Below are positions 5,040-8,735 of a stretch of 8,735 nucleotides of DNA, in pieces. Within the stretch, counting starts at the first letter, position 1. Every line of letters begins with the position of its first letter. The notes beneath the pieces are model-generated. The model saw nothing but the letters and a program-made list of their open reading frames with translations. It ran no database searches and was not told the origin of the DNA. The stretch is from Balneolaceae bacterium (GTDB lineage: Bacteria > Bacteroidota > Rhodothermia > Balneolales > Balneolaceae): assembly GCA_007118525.1 (NCBI GenBank), contig SKRK01000272.1, positions 1 to 8,735 of the forward strand, written 5' to 3'. The position numbers were made by a program, and so were the translations under genes.

Positions 5040-6263
5040 TTACCCGTCCACTAATTCAACTGAAAATCTTCGAACAACCGGTACTTCATCCATGGATTGT
5101 TCTATAAGATAGAAATTGTCCTCATTATCCTTCCAGTTAACCAAATTGAATCTATAACGAGAGGGGTGAGGCTCTTTAACGATTAGTAATTCATCATACC
5201 ATATCACTTCATCCAGTTCATTGAAAACTTGAGCATTGATAGTCAAGTAATGATAATCCATCCCCTGTTCGTAGTCAAATAATTCATTTGCTTTTCGCTC
5301 ACCCCAAAAATGTATTCGCCGGCCGTCACTGAGATGAAAAATACCTGCATCGAAACTTAGCAATCTTCCCATATATACTTTGTCCGAATAAATCATTGTT
5401 ACACCTGGAAGATGTCTTATTGATTCATATTCATCTTCCGAAGAATTAATAATTTCATAAGGTATCACCTGGGGTTTGAGGCCTTCGATGGTTTTCTCAA
5501 ACGACCATCGGCCACCTGACTGTCGGCTAAATACATAAAGCAGACCTTTGTAGATAACAGGAGAGTATATCATTTGTGATTGGTCCGGAGTTATCGTAAA
5601 AGTTCCGGGTGTTCGCATTGTTTCAAGCCATGTAAATCCCTCACCAACCTCAAGTCTGTTAAAAGGAAAAAACGAATCAAGCGGCTCCTGGAAATCTACA
5701 CTATATATATGGAACAAATCCCGATCATTTCTGGCGATTTCCGACCGGCGGTCTGCATCTAAAAAGAGAGCCAGCATTTTTTCACCGATGTAATAAATTT
5801 GTGTGGGGAAAAATTGGTTATCCCAGTTGTATGGGAATGATTCCACAAACTCTCCCTGGGTTGTTACCACCGTATATAAAAGGTTTCCCCGATCCATAAC
5901 CACCAGGTGCCCATCGGGGGTAAGTTCCATAAATTCCATCTCCTGATATTCACCAGGGCCTCTACCACGCCCTCCCAGATTGCGTATATGGTTCCCATTC
6001 CTGTCGAATACTTTAATGATTTTACTGGCACGGTCCGCCACATAAATATTGTTTTCATTATCGGTTCTTACAGCTATTGGCCGACCAAACTGGTTTTCAA
6101 ACGGCTGGTCTTCCGATCCGATAACAAGATCTGTATGCATTATAACCGACTGAAGTCCGTCTCTGTCTACAGGTATCGTATCAGATGAGTGACTTTGACA
6201 GGAAGTGAGCTGCATAAAGTATAAAAGTACCAAGGAAATCATACCGATAGACTTAAGATTCAT
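5040..6263 (-). CDS. 6-bladed beta-propeller lipoprotein 3
   Basis: From the ATG at 6263 this is a 407-aa protein with a good lipoprotein signal: K4, a hydrophobic segment 6-18 and the lipobox L-T-S-C22. An in-frame ATG at 6344 would add 27 residues, but that places a second hydrophobic stretch before the signal; neither start has a clear Shine-Dalgarno sequence. The mature part opens with a textbook blade (FGRPIAVRTDNENNIYVADR, then SKIIKVFDRNGNHIRNL), the signature GGRGRGPGEY at 97-106 and a second blade (LTPDGHLVVMDRGNLLYTVV). The later blades are more diverged and unusually rich in aromatic residues. It is the last gene of the unit thioredoxin-like protein, 8-Cys peptide, propeller. Probably surface- or periplasm-exposed; ligand unknown. 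Confidence 0.85.
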   Translation of the reverse strand: MNLKSIGMISLVLLYFMQLTSCQSHSSDTIPVDRDGLQSVIMHTDLVIGSEDQPFENQFGRPIAVRTDNENNIYVADRASKIIKVFDRNGNHIRNLGGRGRGPGEYQEMEFMELTPDGHLVVMDRGNLLYTVVTTQGEFVESFPYNWDNQFFPTQIYYIGEKMLALFLDADRRSEIARNDRDLFHIYSVDFQEPLDSFFPFNRLEVGEGFTWLETMRTPGTFTITPDQSQMIYSPVIYKGLLYVFSRQSGGRWSFEKTIEGLKPQVIPYEIINSSEDEYESIRHLPGVTMIYSDKVYMGRLLSFDAGIFHLSDGRRIHFWGERKANELFDYEQGMDYHYLTINAQVFNELDEVIWYDELLIVKEPHPSRYRFNLVNWKDNEDNFYLIEQSMDEVPVVRRFSVELVDG

Positions 6264-6378
6264 AAAAGAATAACCAAATTTAGTTAAACATATAAATATA
6301 AAGAGTTTACTCCGTTTTTTTCTAAATAGGAATAAACCCTTCATACTTCTTATATCGATTAAAGAGATAATGGATGAT

Positions 6379-6642
6379 TTACCCTACTTCTACTTCTGCG
6401 CGACATTCAGGAGAAGATCCACATAACATCCCGAACAATTCACACCATTCGCCCAAGTCTGGTTCACATTCACTAAAACCACAATATGTGGCAGGTCCGC
6501 AGGTATTTTGAGACGGACAAGTCCAACAATTACTAGTATTGGTAATAATTCGCTGTTCCGGTATTATAGTAAAAGCGCTGACAGCAAGAAAAAACAACAA
6601 TGATCCGAGTATCAGTAAATTGTTAAATATTATTTTTTTCAT
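6379..6642 (-). CDS. Secreted 8-Cys peptide precursor (cassette C)
   Basis: This 87-aa product starts at the ATG at 6642 (MKKIIFNNLL). A longer reading would need a TTG at 6684 overlapping the previous gene and would spoil the signal peptide. Hydrophobic residues 9-27 form a Sec signal, with possible cleavage after VSA (residue 23). The mature peptide of about 60 residues carries eight Cys at 39, 42, 48, 54, 59, 67, 74 and 80, beginning CWTC and spaced 2-8 apart, an even number that could form four disulfides. It is acidic and unlike any family I recognise. The upstream neighbour, 31 bp away, encodes a membrane-anchored CPPC thioredoxin-like protein, a fitting oxidase or isomerase for such a peptide. 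The downstream neighbour is propeller 3. It holds the same position as the 97-aa peptide in cassette B. Confidence 0.75.
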   Translation of the reverse strand: MKKIIFNNLLILGSLLFFLAVSAFTIIPEQRIITNTSNCWTCPSQNTCGPATYCGFSECEPDLGEWCELFGMLCGSSPECRAEVEVG

Positions 6643-6673
6643 GGCAGTTCTTATATTTTGAATTATGGTTTGA

Positions 6674-7297
6674 TTAATGATCAACTTCGAAAGTACTTAT
6701 TGACTCATCCTGATTGAATATCTCTTGCCAAATCATGGCAACTTCATTTAACTTCAGCTCTTTATATGATATGGATACTGTAACAGTTGGAATTTCCATT
6801 GTATAGAATACATCCTCTTTGTTCAAATCTATAAATATGATTTTCTCTGCAAACGCATATAATGATTCAGCATATTCAGAATCCAACATCACATGAGGTA
6901 CCTGCAGATCATTTACATAGAGAAATCGATCTACATTTACGCTTTCTTCATCTACAAATACCAGAGTTGGTTCAAAAAAAAGATCATGATCATTTAACAA
7001 CTCCGAATATTCAACGATATTATCGCTACAGGGCGGACACGTTTTGGAGGTTATTAACATGAAAGGAAGTATCCTTTCTTGCCCCAGCTTTGCTTTTGTG
7101 AGTGCTATGATTCTTTCATTTAATTCCTGAATATCAATAGATATATTAATTGAGTCCGAATTTATTTCAGAATTTTCTAAATCTTCCTTAATAATCGATA
7201 TAGGAAAACTTTGCCGCCTATCACTATAAAATATTAAAATCAATATACCGGCAGTAACCAATATAAAACTGAATGTATATTTTATATAGTTGTTCAT
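6674..7297 (-). CDS. Membrane-anchored thioredoxin-like protein with CPPC motif
   Basis: This 207-aa protein has one N-terminal membrane segment (about 8-24, followed by DRR) and a periplasmic part. A helical, acidic linker leads to a thioredoxin-like core: the strand ILPFMLITS runs into KTCPPCSDNI with the redox pair Cys87/Cys90. FEPTLVFVDEESVNVDRFLYVNDLQVPHVMLD follows, where VPHV resembles the cis-Pro loop. PFMLITSKTCPPC is the usual strand-to-active-site arrangement of TlpA/DsbE-like proteins, although the rest is too diverged for a subfamily. A CPPC pair occurs in reductive and isomerising thioredoxins as well as in oxidases, so direction is open. It is first in the operon behind the palindromic operator and immediately precedes the 8-Cys peptide, which suggests that peptide as substrate. 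Cassette B has no such gene. Confidence 0.8.
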   Translation of the reverse strand: MNNYIKYTFSFILVTAGILILIFYSDRRQSFPISIIKEDLENSEINSDSINISIDIQELNERIIALTKAKLGQERILPFMLITSKTCPPCSDNIVEYSELLNDHDLFFEPTLVFVDEESVNVDRFLYVNDLQVPHVMLDSEYAESLYAFAEKIIFIDLNKEDVFYTMEIPTVTVSISYKELKLNEVAMIWQEIFNQDESISTFEVDH

Positions 7298-7394
7298 TTT
7301 TTACTGTTTAAAATACTATCAAGTCAATTTATATCTTTTTTAATATACATCTCTATAAAAGCGTTTGTTGGTCTTAAAAATAACAGTTAGTCAA

Positions 7395-7423
7395 ATCATA
7401 CCCATCTAACACCAACTCATCAA
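7395..7423 (-). promoter_or_regulatory. Promoter of the thioredoxin-like/8-Cys peptide/propeller operon
   Basis: Read leftward, TTGATG (7423-7418), exactly 17 bp, then TATGAT (7400-7395) form a near-consensus sigma70-type pair. The first two bases of the -35 are shared with the 20-bp palindrome. The start site would be near 7388, giving a leader of about 90 nt. Both spacing and overlap equal those at 3571-3543, which makes chance unlikely. Confidence 0.6.
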
Positions 7424-7460
7424 TACGCACATGTGCGTATTATTTTAAGTACATGTACGT
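7422..7460. promoter_or_regulatory. Tandem operator: perfect 20-bp palindrome plus second dyad (cassette C)
   Basis: The palindrome AATACGCACATGTGCGTATT (7422-7441) is identical to that at 3570-3589. The second site here reads GTACATGTAC (7449-7458), itself a perfect 10-bp palindrome, again 22 bp centre to centre. The site is intact although the adjacent HTH gene is broken, which points to selection on the site and binding by a paralogue encoded elsewhere. Confidence 0.7.
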
Positions 7461-7476
7461 AGCCTCACACTATCCC

Positions 7477-7707
7477 CTATCTCTTCTTTTCATCGTTCCT
7501 GACCTCCCAGAGCCACTTTTGCAGCCCAAGTCTCCCCTTCACTCCGATTTTACGGCATATATTCTGTTTGTGCGTTTGAATGGCCCGCGGTCAGTTGCCC
7601 AGTTTATCTGCAATTTCAGTATTGGTATATCCTTGCCCCACCAAGTCCAAAACTCTTGTTTCGGCTACAGACAATCTCTTAAGTGCCTCTTCGTAACCCT
7701 GTATAGT
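7477..7707 (-). pseudogene. LuxR/GerE-type HTH gene, copy C, inactivated
   Basis: The frame reads YEEALKRLSVAETRVLDLVGQ, GYTNTEIADKLGN, stop, PRAIQTHKQNICRKIGVKG, RLGLQKWLWEVRN and ends at TAG (7479-7477), co-linear with the 75-aa HTH protein of copy B. Two lesions are visible. The start ATG has become ACT with no alternative start in frame. The Ser codon before the recognition helix is TGA (7593-7591), probably a single change from TCA. The remaining frame is otherwise undamaged, so inactivation is recent compared with the overall divergence from copy B. Readthrough or a sequencing error would have to occur twice to rescue it. Confidence 0.85.
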
Positions 7708-7873
7708 CTTTATTGTTCTCCATGTACCTGTACTGTCGTTTTTACTCTTCACTCTTTTTTTACAAGACTAATAAATCTCTTAATCGTTACAAAAAAGTTA
7801 TTAATACTTAAGGCTTTGTCCTCAATTAAATTACACCAATCTTTGTTGAACGGTGTACTAAGTCCCTAAAATC

Positions 7874-7942
7874 AACCGCCAAGTTCGCAGAAAACGCAAA
7901 GCTATCTATAATTTATACACTCTGCGGCACTTGGCGTTCTTG
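7874..7942. repeat. Interspersed inverted repeat (AACCGCCAAG type)
   Basis: CGCCAAGTTCGCAGA (7877-7891) is inverted almost perfectly as TCTGCGGCACTTGGCG (7921-7936), with ACCG/CGGT at the outer edges. The left arm continues into AAAACGCAAAG. Sequences of the form AACCGC-AAGTTCGC-ACGCAAAG occur as intergenic repeats in several Bacteroidota and related genomes; identification here is by resemblance. Confidence 0.6.
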
Positions 7943-7994
7943 TCGGTTTTTAATAAAGGAGGGAATGAACACTATCTAATGGACACTTAATTTA

Positions 7995-8016
7995 AACCGC
8001 AAATTACGCAAAGAGA
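7995..8016 (+). repeat. Partial direct copy of the AACCGC..ACGCAAAG repeat
   Basis: AACCGCAAATTACGCAAAGA repeats the left arm of the element at 7874 in the same orientation with a few differences and a shorter middle. It is too short to fold on its own. Confidence 0.45.
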
Positions 8017-8091
8017 ACAGGGGGACATGGGACTACGCCGGACTTAGCACACTTAACAAGTTATTGGCGGTGAATCTACTTTTGATAATCG

Positions 8092-8108
8092 TTATTCTGT
8101 TAGAATAA
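8092..8108. promoter_or_regulatory. Perfect inverted repeat upstream of the M23 gene
   Basis: TTATTCT, GTT, AGAATAA: 7-bp perfect arms with a 3-base centre, about 93 bp before the M23 start. It has the size of a repressor site, or it may be a weak hairpin; there is no T tract and no second copy in the window. Confidence 0.3.
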
Positions 8109-8200
8109 AACTGGTTGTGTATAGACCTTCCCGGTTGAATTCCGCCATCAAATCAGATAGTTTAATGAGAGTCATTATTTCAACCATTTCCTTGAATAAC

Positions 8201-8735
8201 ATGAAGTTTCTGTCAAACCATACAATACCTGTTCTGATATTTGCCCTGATATTTTTAGCAGCCTGTGAAGAGAGTACATCCACCTTTGAGCCGGATCCTG
8301 ATCCTGATGAAGATCAGGAGCAGGTACGTGAACCGGTGGAAATTGAAAATGCCCAGTGGCCCATTAGCCGCGATCGTGAGCTTAATAGCGACCTTTCTTA
8401 TGCTCAATATGGCCCCAGAAGCCTTCCAAGCGGCTACGACTTCCATGCAGGCATTGACTTGCCCTCTCCGCGAGGTACACCTGTTTACCCGGTACTGCCC
8501 GGTGAAGTTGTAGAGACAGACCATTGGAGCGGCACGGGCAGCGGAGCCGGCAATGCGGTTACCGTTAAACATGCTGACACCCTCGCAACCAGCTACCTGC
8601 ATCTCGACAGGATAGACGTAAGTGTGGGAGATTGGGTGAACAGCGGTGATCCCGTCGGAACTGTGGGAAGCACGGGAGCCAGCTACAACCATCTGCACCT
8701 CGGCTATTTCGTAAACCTTCCCAACCCCAATCGGA
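8201..8735 (+). CDS. M23/LytM family peptidase lipoprotein (3' end beyond window)
   Basis: From the ATG at 8201 a lipoprotein signal (MKFLSNHTIPVLIFALIFLAAC, lipobox L-A-A-C22) leads to an acidic low-complexity linker (EPDPDPDEDQEQ) and a LytM domain. The motif HAGID (82-86) supplies zinc ligands His82 and Asp86, and HLH (164-166) supplies ligand His166 and catalytic His164. His134 in YLHLD is the second catalytic His. GTPVYPVLPGEVV and GDPVGTVGSTGASYNHLHLGY are standard for the family. All key residues are present, so an active peptidoglycan endopeptidase or another glycyl-type metallopeptidase is likely, anchored to a membrane. An in-frame ATG at 8165 would add 12 residues and push the signal inward, so 8201 is preferred. 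178 codons are visible and the frame is open at the window end. Higher GC than the cassettes suggests host backbone. Confidence 0.9.
   Translation, partial: MKFLSNHTIPVLIFALIFLAACEESTSTFEPDPDPDEDQEQVREPVEIENAQWPISRDRELNSDLSYAQYGPRSLPSGYDFHAGIDLPSPRGTPVYPVLPGEVVETDHWSGTGSGAGNAVTVKHADTLATSYLHLDRIDVSVGDWVNSGDPVGTVGSTGASYNHLHLGYFVNLPNPNR

Larger units (their letters stand above)
7708..8200. other. Intergenic region with decayed HTH leader and interspersed repeats
   Basis: There is no convincing gene on either strand. Positions 7753 to about 7806 are a decayed copy of the leader found upstream of HTH copies A and B (ACTCT..TTACAAGA, later CGTTACA and TTATTAATA), without the C tract. It marks the right edge of the cassette array. 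Next come the repeats at 7874-7942 and 7995-8016, then a small perfect inverted repeat upstream of the M23 gene. The open frame on the plus strand through 7453-7869 is antisense to the HTH remnant and not a gene. Confidence 0.5.

Noticed and set aside
4853..5107. Plus-strand open frame of 84 codons between the antitoxin remnant and propeller 3
   Set aside because: It has no ribosome binding site or recognisable domain, and it runs into the antisense of the propeller 3 coding end.
6643..6684. N-terminal extension of the 8-Cys peptide by 14 residues
   Set aside because: It would start at TTG, overlap the thioredoxin-like gene and bury the signal peptide; the ATG at 6642 gives a normal Sec signal.
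7453..7869. Plus-strand open frame of 138 codons
   Set aside because: It is antisense to the HTH copy C remnant and its leader; its codons show no protein-like pattern, and the minus-strand reading explains the conservation.
8255..8698. Minus-strand open frame of 147 codons
   Set aside because: It is the antisense shadow of the M23 peptidase, whose zinc and catalytic residues are all present on the plus strand.

Overview
The window looks like an accessory island in a member of the Bacteroidota/Rhodothermota/Balneolota assemblage. The evidence is three 6-bladed beta-propeller envelope proteins sharing a G-rich GPGEY motif, lipoproteins with ordinary Sec/lipobox signals, remnants of an amidohydrolase of the kind common there, and a LytM/M23 lipoprotein. 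The phylum is inferred from gene content, because no rRNA or universal marker is present.

Layout, left to right. (1) 1-399: the first codons of a minus-strand LuxR/GerE-type HTH gene (copy A, running off the left end), its upstream region with a 9-C tract, and a decayed amidohydrolase 3' tail (T1, plus). (2) 574-1656: propeller lipoprotein 1 (minus). (3) 1801-2065: a second amidohydrolase tail (T2, plus). (4) 3851 down to 2076, minus: HTH copy B (75 aa, HTH domain only), a tandem operator/promoter, a secreted 97-aa Cys-rich peptide, a hairpin, and propeller 2. (5) 3836-4341: a composite repeat of region 1, with tail T3 (plus) and a rho-independent terminator. (6) 4570-4837: a frameshifted CopG-type antitoxin (plus). 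(7) 7707 down to 5040, minus: HTH copy C (pseudogene), the same operator/promoter, a membrane-anchored CPPC thioredoxin-like protein, an 8-Cys secreted peptide, and lipoprotein propeller 3. (8) 7708-8200: non-coding DNA with interspersed repeats. (9) 8201-end: an M23 peptidase lipoprotein (plus), cut by the window end.

The main result is a repeated cassette: a stand-alone LuxR-type HTH gene, then a perfect 20-bp palindrome plus a second dyad 22 bp away, then a secreted Cys-rich peptide (with or without a CPPC thioredoxin-like protein), then a surface propeller. In both complete copies the palindrome overlaps a -35-like hexamer followed at 17 bp by a -10-like hexamer. This is the arrangement of a lux box under a LuxR-class activator. 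Copy C has lost its HTH gene (nonsense codon, no start) but keeps the palindrome intact, so a paralogous HTH protein may act on it in trans. My working model is a regulated export/surface system in which disulfide-rich peptides are made with a dedicated oxidoreductase and work with a propeller partner. The model is inference; the operator geometry, gene order and pseudogene lesions are read directly from the sequence.

The three amidohydrolase tails all begin at about the same codon and all point away from the cassettes. This suggests that cassettes accumulated by repeated duplication or insertion at the 3' end of one gene.
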